Source: Planctomycetota bacterium (GTDB lineage: Bacteria > Planctomycetota > Brocadiia > Brocadiales > Bathyanammoxibiaceae). From it: a DNA stretch of 47,966 bases. Made by a program: the position numbers and the translations under genes. Below, piece by piece: positions 35,240 to 45,031 of the stretch (position 1 is the first letter of the stretch; each line of letters starts with the position of its first letter). Location of the stretch: positions 1-47,966 of the forward strand of contig JAHFOV010000010.1 in the NCBI GenBank assembly GCA_023261505.1, read 5' to 3'. The notes under the pieces are model-generated. The model did not search any database. It was given only the letters and a program-made list of their open reading frames with translations, and had not been told where the DNA came from.

Positions 35240-36703
35240 CTAGCCCCTAACACCTGTCCCCTGACCCCTCGTATAGCAACTTACCAGTGCGGAAAGAATT
35301 TCCCATATTTCCTCTTTGTTCCTTACAGTGCGTAGGTCCAGGAGCACTCTGTCCTTTTCTATCCTTCCAAGGATTGAGGGTGCGTTCAATCTCAGCATAT
35401 CGGCTAGTTCTTGGGCGCTGTGCGGCCTGGGGTTTATAGAAAGGAGCCTTGTAGGTATCTCCTCTCCAGGGAGAGAACCCCCGCCAATAGTAGAGAACCC
35501 TTCCTCTATTGAAACCTCCACTGCGGGTGCCCTCCGTGAGAGTTCCTCTACGAACTCCTTGCACTGCCTTTCTGTCTCACCCAGAGGTCGGGCAATCATC
35601 TCCAGGATGGGAAGTGTTTCCTGGAGATTTTCCTTATCCATGTACAGCCTCAGAGTTGCCTCCAGGGCAGCAAGGGAGAGCTTACCTGTCCTCAGGGCCC
35701 TTGCAATCGGATTTTTCTTCATAAGATTAACAAATTCTTTTTTACCAACTATCAGCCCCCCTTGAGGCCCTCCCAGGAGCTTATCTGTGCTAAAGGTTGT
35801 AATACCAACCCCTGCCTCCACGCTCTCCTGGACAGTGGGTTCGTGAGAAAGGCCATATGCGGCGAAGTCAATCAGTGCCCCGCTCCCCAGGTCATACATT
35901 ACAGGGAGGCCGTGCTCTCGCCCCAGGGCTACAAGCTCTTGAGCGCTCACTGTGGCAGTGAAACCCACCATTCTAAAGTTGCTAGGGTGAACCAGGAGGA
36001 GAAGGGCTGTGTTTGGGGTTATCGCCTCTTTATAGTCAGAAAGATAAGTCTTATTCGTTGTACCTACCTCCCTGAGTATAGCCCCGCTTTTTTCCATTAC
36101 CTCAGGCATACGGAAGGAGCCTCCTATCTCTACAAGTTGGGAGCGGGATACTATTACCTCTTTGCCCCTGGCCAGGGTGTCCAGGGCGAGGAGAACCGTG
36201 GCCGCATTATTATTCACCACCATGGCCGCTTCAGCCCCAGTCAAGCTACAAATCAGGGCCTCAAGGTATTCTCCCCTGGGCGCCCTTTTTCCTGTAGAAA
36301 GGTCAATTTCCAGGGAACAGTAACCAGAGGCCAGGTCCCTGACATTTTCCAGAGCCCGCACAGGTAACGGTGAACGCCCCAGGCAGGTGTGAATGATAAC
36401 CCCTGTGGCATTGATTACCCTCTGGAAGGGGAGGCTAGCCTTTTCAATGAGCCTAGCCTTTACTTGAGAAACAATAGCGTCAGGTAGGGGCAATTCATGA
36501 ATTGCCCCTTTCAATTGTTCCCTCAGACCTTCAAGTACTTCCCTCACTGTAGATACTACTAAAGTCCTGGGATAGGTACCGTACAGATGAGTTAGCTCCT
36601 GGCTTTCCAGCAACTCATGAACAGAAGGTATGTTTCTCAGGATTTTAGATTCGCTATGCTCGTCTTCAAACTTTCCTACCTTTTTCATCCTCTTCCCTGT
36701 CAC
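35240..36703 (-). CDS. selA: L-seryl-tRNA(Sec) selenium transferase
   Basis: Converts Ser-tRNA(Sec) to Sec-tRNA(Sec) using selenophosphate and PLP. Typical features are the N-terminal domain with RNIPSVHELLES, VINATGVIIHTCLGRSPL, VNNNAATVLLAL and the PLP-lysine motif FSTDKLLGGPQGG. The length of 487 residues is normal. The last 15 codons (CYTRGQGTGVRG end) are translated from a GGGGTCAGGGGACAGG repeat, so the native C-terminus was probably a little different. The gene lies 71 bp from selB and 23 bp after the transporter-like gene. selC and selD are not in the window. Confidence 0.93.
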   Translation of the reverse strand: MTGKRMKKVGKFEDEHSESKILRNIPSVHELLESQELTHLYGTYPRTLVVSTVREVLEGLREQLKGAIHELPLPDAIVSQVKARLIEKASLPFQRVINATGVIIHTCLGRSPLPVRALENVRDLASGYCSLEIDLSTGKRAPRGEYLEALICSLTGAEAAMVVNNNAATVLLALDTLARGKEVIVSRSQLVEIGGSFRMPEVMEKSGAILREVGTTNKTYLSDYKEAITPNTALLLLVHPSNFRMVGFTATVSAQELVALGREHGLPVMYDLGSGALIDFAAYGLSHEPTVQESVEAGVGITTFSTDKLLGGPQGGLIVGKKEFVNLMKKNPIARALRTGKLSLAALEATLRLYMDKENLQETLPILEMIARPLGETERQCKEFVEELSRRAPAVEVSIEEGFSTIGGGSLPGEEIPTRLLSINPRPHSAQELADMLRLNAPSILGRIEKDRVLLDLRTVRNKEEIWEILSALVSCYTRGQGTGVRG

Positions 36704-36726
36704 CTGTTTATTGTTACTTATTCCCC

Positions 36727-37350
36727 TCAGGAATGACGAAATATAATAAGGGCCAAACCTATAAGGATTAATGCTGCGCCGACTATCTGTTTTTCATAAT
36801 CTTCAAGCCATTCTAATTTAAGTACTTTTATTCCATTATAAGCCAGGGCAGTCAAGAAGACCATCCCCAGGATATTGGCCATGGTGAAGGCAAGGGCCAT
36901 GGTCAGCAGGACTGGCCATGTAAAGCTGCTGGCCGCCAGGAATATGGGGAGGAGATCTACGCAAGGAGAGAAAACGGACATTGTAAAAAGAGAAAGGGTT
37001 GCGGTCTTATCTGAAAGAATAGGACCGGTAGCCTCATTATGATGCTCGTGTTTTCTGGCAAAGATAATAAAACCCAAACCCATAAGTATCAGTAAAACAC
37101 TTGTTAGCACTTCCCCGCCTTTCATATATCTGGTAATTTGTAGGCCTAGAAAGACCACACCAAAACCCATTGCCACACTCACAACAGATTTGCCCAGCCC
37201 GCTCACGGCAGTTATGCCCAGGGTCTTTGCCATAGACCACCTCTGCCCCCTGCCCACTAGCGCAAAGGGTATCCAGTGATGTGGCTGTATCGTATGAAAC
37301 AGGGTGATGATAAATATGGCAAAGACAAGACTAAGGGGTTGATAATGCAT
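36727..37350 (-). CDS. metal-transporter-like membrane protein, paralogue beside selA
   Basis: About 207 residues with six predicted membrane helices. The first helix has LFHTIQPHHWIPFALVGRG, an HxxxxHH variant of the HxxxxDH carrier signature. A later helix has FSPCVDLLPIFL, matching the FGPCEPLIPLMF of the paralogue at 24203-24817, and a histidine-rich loop (KHEHHNEA) could hold metal. I place the start at 37350 (MHYQPLSLVF) because AAAGGAA precedes it; the ORF-track start adds 16 residues from an A/T-rich repeat. Its position directly upstream of selA and selB suggests a link to selenium or to a metal used by selenoenzymes. Confidence 0.75.
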   Translation of the reverse strand: MHYQPLSLVFAIFIITLFHTIQPHHWIPFALVGRGQRWSMAKTLGITAVSGLGKSVVSVAMGFGVVFLGLQITRYMKGGEVLTSVLLILMGLGFIIFARKHEHHNEATGPILSDKTATLSLFTMSVFSPCVDLLPIFLAASSFTWPVLLTMALAFTMANILGMVFLTALAYNGIKVLKLEWLEDYEKQIVGAALILIGLALIIFRHS

Positions 37351-37600
37351 ACGTTCCTTTAAATTCAAGATTGGAGATTGGAAATTTAAAATTTCCAATC
37401 TTCATCCTACAATCCTCCGACAGGGGTAGATACTGCATGGGAGGTCTTCTTTAAAGAATTCTAGCAGGTTTTTCTCAGGCTTTCAAATAGTAAGGAGTAA
37501 GGGTACGTTAAGGTTGAAGCGGAAGTTTAAGAGAGGTTGCCTGACCCGAACACAATATTATTAAGTAATTGGAAACTGTGGATATAGGAAACAGGTATCT

Positions 37601-39424
37601 TTACTTTAATCCTTCTAAGTTTGTATAAAAGTAAAACGGCTTATACTGCCAGGTCTCAAATAGGGACTTTTGGTCGTTACTGTGGGGATCGGGAACTCCA
37701 CCTTCTCCAACCGTCCCACTTTCCCCAGGAGGAAGGATATTCACCGCCTGACCTCCCAATTCCACCACCTGCTGATAAGTGCCATGACTGTCTATCTTCT
37801 GCGGTACTGCCTTAAGGTCTTCATAACTCAATTTTCCCTTACCCACAGCTGATAATATCTTCGCCACTCTGTGTTGCCCCGCCCAGGGCACATTGTCGCC
37901 ATTAGGCCAATCCCTTGAGGGTTTGTTATTCCAGTTGACGAGAAGCCCTTCTGGAGGGTTTATCTTATGGGGCAGCCAATCCTGCGGTATAAATCCCCTC
38001 CACTCCTCCAGCCCAGTACCAGAAAGAGGGAGCCGGGGGTCTGCCCCAGGGGGCAATATCCTGTACTTCCCTGTATGCCAGTAACCAATCTCGCCAGTGA
38101 CTGTGGCACAAAACAGATTAAAACTGAAAGGAATGCCCTCCACGGCCTTTTCAAAATCCTCCAGATTCCCTGCCCTGTTAATACTCAAGAAGGCCCCCAG
38201 GGCACTTAACTCATCTCCCCAAAAGGTCTTCTTATGGCTAAACGCCTGCCCTTCCTCCAGGAGAAAGACAGGGCCATGGGCACTCCGGTAAAAGATTTCT
38301 CTGTGAGGTTCCGCGCCCTTCACCTTGAAGACTTCTTCTCTAGGTTCTAACTCTAACCACTCTCTTTGAAAGAGATACCTGGTGGAATCCTTTGGGTTTA
38401 ACTCTTCAACAAATACATCTACATTGTCAGACAGTCCACTGGTTACCGTCCAGGCAACGTCTTTGTTCCTCCCAATAAGCACCATAGGCACCCCCGGGAA
38501 GGTCATACCAGCCACATCAAATCCACCACCATGGAGGTCTATTTCGTAGCCTGGCTGTGGGCCTTCCAGTCCCATCTGTGGACAGCCCAGGAGCATAGCC
38601 CTGCCGCTGGTAGACCTCGCGGGCGATACCAGAACGGCATAACTTCCCAGTTTTTTTGGTAAGCCAACCCAGTCTTCACTGCGTTTAAGCTCCAAATTAC
38701 AAAGCTCAAATGCCAAAATAAATTCTTCTTTTGTCATTTGGGCTTTGGATTTTATTTGACATTTGGGCTTTGGAATTTGAAATTCCAAATTATAAGCCAC
38801 CGTAGTCGGCGCCGATGGGTCATTTAATGGATATTTCCTCTCAAATTCCTCTTTACCCAGTTTCTTTAGCTCCTTCAGGTTCTCCAGTTCCTTTCCGCCG
38901 AACTCACCAAACCTTCTGCCCGCCGCAATCATAGCCGCCAGGCAATCGGTTGCCTTCCATGGTTCAGGTTCTATTCCCCACTGCCTAAACTCCCATGGCA
39001 AATGGCCCCCTTTAATGCACTCCGCCCTCCAGCGATTTATACCCCTTGTGTAAGCCTCTATTAACCCTCCTATTTCTTTCTTTAAAGAGTGGAACTGCCT
39101 TGTGAGTTCCTCTTCAGTATAAGATTCTCTTCGTGCGGCTATATCAGCGTGAAGCATATCAGGCCCAAAGAGTTCAGCTAATTGACCCCTGGCCTCCCTT
39201 CTAGAGAGCTCCAGTTGGGTCAGACGGTCCTGGGCCACTACATAACCAAAGGCCTCAAAAAGGGCAGGGATATTGGGGGACTTGATGTGTGGCAGACCAA
39301 ACTCATCCCTGAAAATTCGTACCTCTTCACCCCCAACCGCTAATCTGGATAGCTCCTGGGACTCACAGGGCGGGCAGGATGATAAAAGGATTACAGAGAT
39401 GAGAAAGAAAGCCGAACCCTTCAT
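37601..39424 (-). CDS. penicillin-acylase-family N-terminal nucleophile hydrolase, exported
   Basis: A 607-residue member of the penicillin G acylase/acyl-homoserine-lactone acylase family, made as a precursor that cuts itself into two chains. A signal or lipoprotein leader (FFLISVILLSSC) is followed by the alpha chain (IFRDEFGLPHIKSPN, AFGYVVAQDRLTQLELSRR). After a spacer comes the likely catalytic serine in KKLGSYAVLVSPARSTSG, with YEIDLHGGGFDVAGMTFPG, TVTSGLSDNVDVF and NWNNKPS downstream. The spacer holds a 40-residue stretch translated from an A/T-rich repeat. The total is shorter than classical acylases (about 750-850). The amide substrate is unknown. Confidence 0.82.
   Translation of the reverse strand: MKGSAFFLISVILLSSCPPCESQELSRLAVGGEEVRIFRDEFGLPHIKSPNIPALFEAFGYVVAQDRLTQLELSRREARGQLAELFGPDMLHADIAARRESYTEEELTRQFHSLKKEIGGLIEAYTRGINRWRAECIKGGHLPWEFRQWGIEPEPWKATDCLAAMIAAGRRFGEFGGKELENLKELKKLGKEEFERKYPLNDPSAPTTVAYNLEFQIPKPKCQIKSKAQMTKEEFILAFELCNLELKRSEDWVGLPKKLGSYAVLVSPARSTSGRAMLLGCPQMGLEGPQPGYEIDLHGGGFDVAGMTFPGVPMVLIGRNKDVAWTVTSGLSDNVDVFVEELNPKDSTRYLFQREWLELEPREEVFKVKGAEPHREIFYRSAHGPVFLLEEGQAFSHKKTFWGDELSALGAFLSINRAGNLEDFEKAVEGIPFSFNLFCATVTGEIGYWHTGKYRILPPGADPRLPLSGTGLEEWRGFIPQDWLPHKINPPEGLLVNWNNKPSRDWPNGDNVPWAGQHRVAKILSAVGKGKLSYEDLKAVPQKIDSHGTYQQVVELGGQAVNILPPGESGTVGEGGVPDPHSNDQKSLFETWQYKPFYFYTNLEGLK
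38688..38802. repeat. A/T-rich CATTTGGGCTTTGG repeat array inside the acylase gene
   Basis: CATTTGGGCTTTGG occurs twice (about 38737-38750 and 38762-38775), flanked by CCAAATTACAAAG and GAATTTGAAATTCCAAATT. It is translated as EFQIPKPKCQIKSKAQ and following residues, with no frame loss. Related tracts lie at 11907-11948, 24820-24850 and 37365-37400. Confidence 0.8.
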
Positions 39425-39516
39425 AAAGTTTTACGGTTATGCCAGAAAAATTTTAATGTCTTCTACCTTTTCAAAATGTAAATGTTCTCTAGGTGCGTGA
39501 CGTACACATCTTACAT

Positions 39517-40395
39517 TTATGAAGTCTTTTTCTCTTCGGCCTTTTTCTCTTCAGCAGCCTTCTTTGGAGCAAAAAGGGTTTCAAATACTTCTCTGAGCTT
39601 GTCCATGGCCTCTTTAGCGAACATCCCCACAAGTCCACTAACCCCTGCAACGGAAGCCCGCATTATGTCAAGTGGATCACCCTCTTTAGGTATATGCACA
39701 TCTCCTCCAGAAAAGGCAATGAGGCCGCCCCTTATCAGAAAATAGAAGATAAGGGCCAATAAACTCCCGTATAAGGGACGGAAGAGGAGGGCCATATATC
39801 CTGCAGTGGTAAGAGAAGGCTTCTCGACCGTCCCTTCAAACAGAGACTTAAAACAGAAAATAACACTCCCTACACCCCCCATAATGAAGGCAATGATTGC
39901 ACCAATAATAATTTCATTTGGTTTCCCTCCTTGAGACTTCAGAAGAAGCGCTTCTATAGCCTTTTGATAAGAATTATCTTTTGATAGCCCTAATAGTTTA
40001 TTCTCTTCCTCTTCCGTCATAATGCCTTTGAAAATTAGGAGTTTCTTGTCATTGTCGTAATGTATCCTGTCCCCTAGGGAGTTAGTAAATTTCACCTCAG
40101 GCAGATTTTCGAGTTTTACAAAGATTTCATCCGGACCCCTAAGGGAGTAGGGCTCCGCCAACTGGTATGAGAGAAGGTAGAGGAATGGACTTGGCATAAT
40201 AACGTCTTTTTGCCAGAGTATTAATAAGACGTAGAGCATGTGAAAGGTTAAGAAAACTAATACACCCATTGTCAGCCACCATCCGAGACCTTGTCCAAGA
40301 AATTTTATATTTTGTTGAAGCCAGGAGATTAAGTCACTGAGCAGGCTTCCCTCTGGTACTTCAGGTGTCCCCTTTTTTTCTGGTTCGGTATACAT
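39517..40395 (-). CDS. integral membrane protein of unknown function
   Basis: A 292-residue protein with one helix near the N-terminus (WWLTMGVLVFLTFHMLYVLLILW), a cytoplasmic-like middle of about 100 residues (including TEEEENKLLGLSKDN), then two or three helices (IIIGAIIAFIMGGVGSVIFCF, LYGSLLALIFYFLIRGGLI), and a C-terminal amphipathic helix with AGVSGLVGMFAKEAMDKL and a lysine-rich end (KKAAEEKKAEEKK). The start is firm, with AAAGGAGG ahead of the ATG. No family is recognised. It lies downstream of the decayed HEPN gene and is probably unrelated to it. Confidence 0.65.
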   Translation of the reverse strand: MYTEPEKKGTPEVPEGSLLSDLISWLQQNIKFLGQGLGWWLTMGVLVFLTFHMLYVLLILWQKDVIMPSPFLYLLSYQLAEPYSLRGPDEIFVKLENLPEVKFTNSLGDRIHYDNDKKLLIFKGIMTEEEENKLLGLSKDNSYQKAIEALLLKSQGGKPNEIIIGAIIAFIMGGVGSVIFCFKSLFEGTVEKPSLTTAGYMALLFRPLYGSLLALIFYFLIRGGLIAFSGGDVHIPKEGDPLDIMRASVAGVSGLVGMFAKEAMDKLREVFETLFAPKKAAEEKKAEEKKTS

Positions 40396-40458
40396 CTTGC
40401 ACCTCCTTTAGGATAAAAAAAAGCTTACCTTGAAATTGGGCTAGTAGCACGCAATATT

Positions 40459-40800
40459 TTAATTCAATTCTTCTCTTATTTTTAATATCTTTTTCTTTAA
40501 ATCTGGAAGGTCGCTTACTACAACTTCCCATGCCAGCTCTAAATCTATTCCGCAATATTCGTGGATGAGAATATCTTGCATACCTGCAATCTTCTTCCGG
40601 GGAATTTCCGGATATCTTTCTTTTATTTCCTCTGGAATGTTTTTAACTGCTTCCCCAATAATTTCTATACGCCGTATAACTGCATCTTAAAGTTAGGTAG
40701 AGCTGAAGAATTCTTTTTCTGTTTTGTTTTCCGTATATTTTTCAATCAACTCAATACACTCTAATATATGTTCAATGAATATTCTGGCGTCTTTCTTCAA
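40459..40800 (-). pseudogene. HEPN (DUF86) toxin gene with two in-frame stops
   Basis: Starting with TTG at 40800 inside the MNT stop region, the frame reads KKDARIFIEHILECIELIEKY, continues to TAA-Leu-TAA after EFFSST, then goes on in the same frame as [20 protein letters not shown] to the natural stop at 40459. The order matches DUF86 HEPN ribonucleases of MNT/HEPN modules. The catalytic RxxxxH is also damaged: MQDILIHEY stands where R(D/N)xLIHxY is expected. Two stops and a lost Arg argue for a dead gene; the first stop is UAA, so it is not selenocysteine. Confidence 0.85.
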
Positions 40801-41084
40801 AAAATTACCTCTTGTTCGCTCAATATCATTTCCTTGAGGAGAGGATGGAGAGAACCGTAAGTAAGAACGTCTACCTTCCTTTTCAGCATTTCTTGAAGTT
40901 CTAATTTTAAACCTGCAAGGTCTAATAAACTTCTTTTTCCCTCAAATTCAATTAGCAAGTCAATATCACTTTCTTCGGTAGCCTCTCCCCTTACAAGAGA
41001 GCCGAAAAGCGCCGCCCTTTTTACTTTATACCTTTTCAACACCTCAACAATCATCTTCTTTATCTCATCTATCCGTTCATCCAT
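40797..41084 (-). CDS. minimal nucleotidyltransferase (MNT) antitoxin
   Basis: A 95-residue nucleotidyltransferase-fold protein with the active-site pattern GSLVRGEATEESDIDLLIEF (GSxxRGE...SDIDL) and a distal Asp in KVDVL. In HEPN/MNT modules this subunit neutralises the HEPN ribonuclease, in some cases by adding AMP to a tyrosine. The partner toxin downstream is broken, so this is an antitoxin left without its toxin. Its reading frame and motifs are intact. It lies 12 bp after serS. Confidence 0.85.
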   Translation of the reverse strand: MDERIDEIKKMIVEVLKRYKVKRAALFGSLVRGEATEESDIDLLIEFEGKRSLLDLAGLKLELQEMLKRKVDVLTYGSLHPLLKEMILSEQEVIF

Positions 41085-41095
41085 ACCCTCACCTT

Positions 41096-42427
<1,332 letters not shown>

Positions 42428-42445
42428 TCAGGCACGACTCGCACG

Positions 42446-43723
42446 CTACATAAGGCCATATCTATCGCAACATACCCTGCCCGCCACCATAGTAAAAATA
42501 ACTCTTGCCTCGGGGGATAATAACCTATCATAAACCGTGCCTTCCTTCTCGGCTAGTTCTATCACAGTGAGGTCTGCCTCCATGCCAGGCATCAGCTTGC
42601 CTATTTTTTCCTCCAATCTTAGGGCCTTTGCACCCCTCTCCGTTGCCATAGAAAAAATCTCTACAGGGTCTAATGCAGGATATCTCTCATGCACAAATTT
42701 CATCTCATCCAGGATACTCAAGGATTGGTTGCTTGCGAGGCTATCTGTACCCAGGGCCACGTTTATACCTCGGCTCAGCAAACCTCTGAATGGATGTTCC
42801 TGATGACCGAAGTATTTGCGGCTTCTGGGGCAGTATACCACACTTGCGGCAGTTTCTCCTATGATTTTTATCTCCTTTTCTGTCAAGTAATTGCAATGGA
42901 CCAATAACCAATGACCTTTTAGGGCTCCTATCGCCTTAAGATACTCTACCGGATACATCCCCGGGGCCTTCCAGTTCCCCAGCATGTTAAGGGTCCTTAG
43001 CATCGTTGCGAAACTACCTGTCCCTTCTCTTAAGAACTCCACCTCCTCTTGTGTCTCACAGATATGGGTGCATAAAAGTAAGTCTGCGCCCTGAGCAAAC
43101 AGGGCACAACCCAGGTAAAGTTTAGAACATGCGGTATAAGGGGCATGGGGTGAGAGCCCTGCTGAGCAAAGGTCATCAGATTTGCTTCGCCCGCTACAGG
43201 CTTTTTTAAAATCTGAGAGTTCCCGGATAGCCTCTTCCATCACCGCTGCCACCTTTTCTGGCTCGAAACATATCACCTCTTTGAATACCCTCTTCCGTAT
43301 GGGAAAGTTAGGAAGTATACGCAAAGAATCTCCTGTACTGCTTATATCAGCTATAGTGGTGGTGCCGGACTCCAGGCTAAAGCTCACCCCCTTTTCCACA
43401 GCATAGTCTAATGGCCTGCCAGCCTGCCTTCTTCTAAAAGCAACAATGTGTCCCAGCCATTGGGTAAAACTCTTTGGGGGTGGAATTTTATCTTGCAGGT
43501 CTGAAAGCTCCAGATGAGTATGGGCGTTTATAAGACCCGGAATAATCGCCGCATGCCCAAGGTCTATAACCTTTCCCTGGCCTGCTTCAGGCAGACTCGG
43601 CCCCACCTCTACTATCTTAGAACCACTTATTACTACCTGCCCCTTTTCTATTATTATGTCCCTACGAGGCAGTATATAAGCCGCCCTTAGCGTTGTCGCC
43701 AGCGGTGCTACCGCTTTATCCAT
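42446..43723 (-). CDS. amidohydrolase, aminofutalosine deaminase-like
   Basis: A 425-residue metal-dependent deaminase with the NAHTHLELSDL metal motif, the later SPHAPYTAC, HICET, VHCNYL, a CPRSRKYFG segment and the ALGTDSLASN aspartate block. HTHLELS plus CPRS-YFGH with TDSLASN resembles 6-amino-6-deoxyfutalosine deaminases of the futalosine menaquinone pathway more than SAH/MTA deaminases, as far as I can tell by eye. The gene overlaps the MTAP-like gene by 16 nt, so the two act in one pathway or at least one transcript. I place the start at the ATG 43723, three codons after the ORF-track TTG. The early KAVAPLA codes over an AGCGGT-GCT-ACCGCT hairpin. Confidence 0.75.
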   Translation of the reverse strand: MDKAVAPLATTLRAAYILPRRDIIIEKGQVVISGSKIVEVGPSLPEAGQGKVIDLGHAAIIPGLINAHTHLELSDLQDKIPPPKSFTQWLGHIVAFRRRQAGRPLDYAVEKGVSFSLESGTTTIADISSTGDSLRILPNFPIRKRVFKEVICFEPEKVAAVMEEAIRELSDFKKACSGRSKSDDLCSAGLSPHAPYTACSKLYLGCALFAQGADLLLCTHICETQEEVEFLREGTGSFATMLRTLNMLGNWKAPGMYPVEYLKAIGALKGHWLLVHCNYLTEKEIKIIGETAASVVYCPRSRKYFGHQEHPFRGLLSRGINVALGTDSLASNQSLSILDEMKFVHERYPALDPVEIFSMATERGAKALRLEEKIGKLMPGMEADLTVIELAEKEGTVYDRLLSPEARVIFTMVAGRVCCDRYGLM

Positions 43724-44838
43724 TTCCGCCAATCCTCTCCAATCCTCCCTTCCCGTCTATACCTTTCCATAGAAGATTGGCATGGGCATTTTATGGAGTC
43801 CGTTGACTGTGTCAACGGGGTTTTTGAGATGCCTGGCGGTGCTACCGCCCCAGCGACTATGTCGCTGGACTCCATATGCAAACGTCTGGCAATCTCCTGT
43901 ATAATTGCTGGAAATTGGGACACTGCCTGAGCCACGGCCACCTTATCCTCCTGGCTGGAAAGCCCCTCAAAGAGTTCCCCCGCCTTGAAGGGTGGCGGGG
44001 CCACCCCCGACTTCACCACCCCCTCTGCATAGTTTGATACGTAACAAAGGGCCGCATAACACATCTCTAGCTCCCTGGCCAGGAACACCTCCGGCACAAG
44101 GGTCATTCCCACCAGGTCTCCACCATAAGAGGCGAACTTCTTTATCTCAGCAGGGGTCTCAAGCCTCGGCCCCTGGGTACATACATATACACCTTTGTCT
44201 GAGAAGTTCAGTCCCTGTCCCTTTAATACCTCAACCATGAGATTTCTCAGGCTGGGACAGAAAACGGGGTTCTGACGTATGAAACCAAGCCCGCCCTTTT
44301 CAAAGAAAGTGGACTCCCTGTTCCAGGTCTCATCAATCAGGTCATCAACTACCACAAACTGCCCCACCTTATAGCGCGGGTTTATGGCACCCGGCCCCGA
44401 CCAGGCCAGTATTTTATTCACCCCCATATCCTTCAGCGCATAGATATTTGCCCTGTAATTCACGAAAGGTGCCGAGACCTCGTAGCCCCTCTCTCCGTGG
44501 CGGGAGAGGAAAAAAAATTCTACCTTAAAAATCCCCCTCCCCTGGCGGGAGGGGGTAGGTTGAAAACCCGCCATCTTTTGGGTGGGGGGAGGGGGATTCA
44601 CCCCCACCCTGCCCTCCCGCATCCCTTCGGCTTCGCTCAGGGCAGGCAAGGGGGAAGGAATCTTGTATGCACCTTCCGTTTCCTCTTTGGGAATGTCGAC
44701 AGCTAGCAGGTATATCGGCTGGGAAGGGCCGAAGGGGGTCTTCCTCTCCCCTAATCTTTTTCCCTGTATCGCCCCTCTGGAAAGGAGATCGTAGGCCTGA
44801 CTGCCTCCGATGACAGCGAATTTATATAGACCTGACAT
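43708..44838 (-). CDS. MTAP-family purine nucleoside phosphorylase with two repeat-derived insertions
   Basis: Paralogue of MtnP: KFAVIGGSQAYDLL, FFLSRHGERGYEVSAPFVNYRANIYAL, VCTQGPRLETPAEIKKFA, GMTLVPEVFLARELEMCYA and the C-terminal CPCQSSMERYRREG are all recognisable. Two stretches are foreign. The first (residues about 60-104) comes from a G/C-rich repeat, and the second (ESSDIVAGAVAPPGISKTPL and following) from a cloverleaf element just before CPCQ. Without them the length is about 300 residues, normal for the family. Lying beside a deaminase, it may split a futalosine-like nucleoside instead of methylthioadenosine. Both insertions keep the frame. Confidence 0.78.
   Translation of the reverse strand: MSGLYKFAVIGGSQAYDLLSRGAIQGKRLGERKTPFGPSQPIYLLAVDIPKEETEGAYKIPSPLPALSEAEGMREGRVGVNPPPPTQKMAGFQPTPSRQGRGIFKVEFFFLSRHGERGYEVSAPFVNYRANIYALKDMGVNKILAWSGPGAINPRYKVGQFVVVDDLIDETWNRESTFFEKGGLGFIRQNPVFCPSLRNLMVEVLKGQGLNFSDKGVYVCTQGPRLETPAEIKKFASYGGDLVGMTLVPEVFLARELEMCYAALCYVSNYAEGVVKSGVAPPPFKAGELFEGLSSQEDKVAVAQAVSQFPAIIQEIARRLHMESSDIVAGAVAPPGISKTPLTQSTDSIKCPCQSSMERYRREGRIGEDWRKWIKR
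43793..43875. repeat. cloverleaf-like element: 9-bp inverted repeats enclosing three hairpins, inside a gene
   Basis: ATGGAGTCC (43793-43801) and GGACTCCAT (43867-43875) are perfect inverted repeats. Inside lie GTTGAC-TGT-GTCAAC (43802-43816), GGCGGT-GCT-ACCGCC (43835-43849) and AGCGAC-TAT-GTCGCT (43852-43866), each a perfect 6-bp stem with a three-base loop. It encodes about 26 residues near the C-terminus of the MTAP-like protein. A similar AGCGGT-GCT-ACCGCT hairpin lies about 75 bp away at 43702-43716. Confidence 0.92.
44512..44663 (-). repeat. dispersed G/C-rich repeat inside coding sequence (copy 2)
   Basis: On the minus strand it reads GGGTGGGGGTGAATCCCCCT, then CCCAAAAGATGGCGGGTTTT, CAACCTACCCCCTC and GAGGGGGATTTTTAAGG, matching the copy at 3361-3475. 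It also carries a CCCTGAGCGAAGCCGAAGGG block, an independent short repeat type. It is translated without stops in the MTAP-like gene. Confidence 0.8.
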
Positions 44839-45031
44839 AAGAGTAAATCAACGGGTAAATGTTCAGTTTTAGACACTTTATCAGCTTGCCAAAGGTGTGT
44901 CAATGTGCAGAGGTTTGGGAGCCATCGTAAGAAAAAATATTAAAAATTAACTAAAACATGTTGAAATTGCCTTTTGTATTTAATTAAAAGAGATAAGCAT
45001 TTGTAATCTTGTTAAGCTAGAGCAAAAACTT

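Noticed and set aside
33178-37600. selC (tRNA-Sec) near selA/selB
   Set aside because: No T-arm motif or 90-base cloverleaf with a UCA anticodon seen in the gaps; selC and selD must lie outside the window.
40681-40700. Possible Sec or recoding in the HEPN gene
   Set aside because: Both in-frame stops are UAA, which SelB does not recode, and the catalytic Arg is missing as well.
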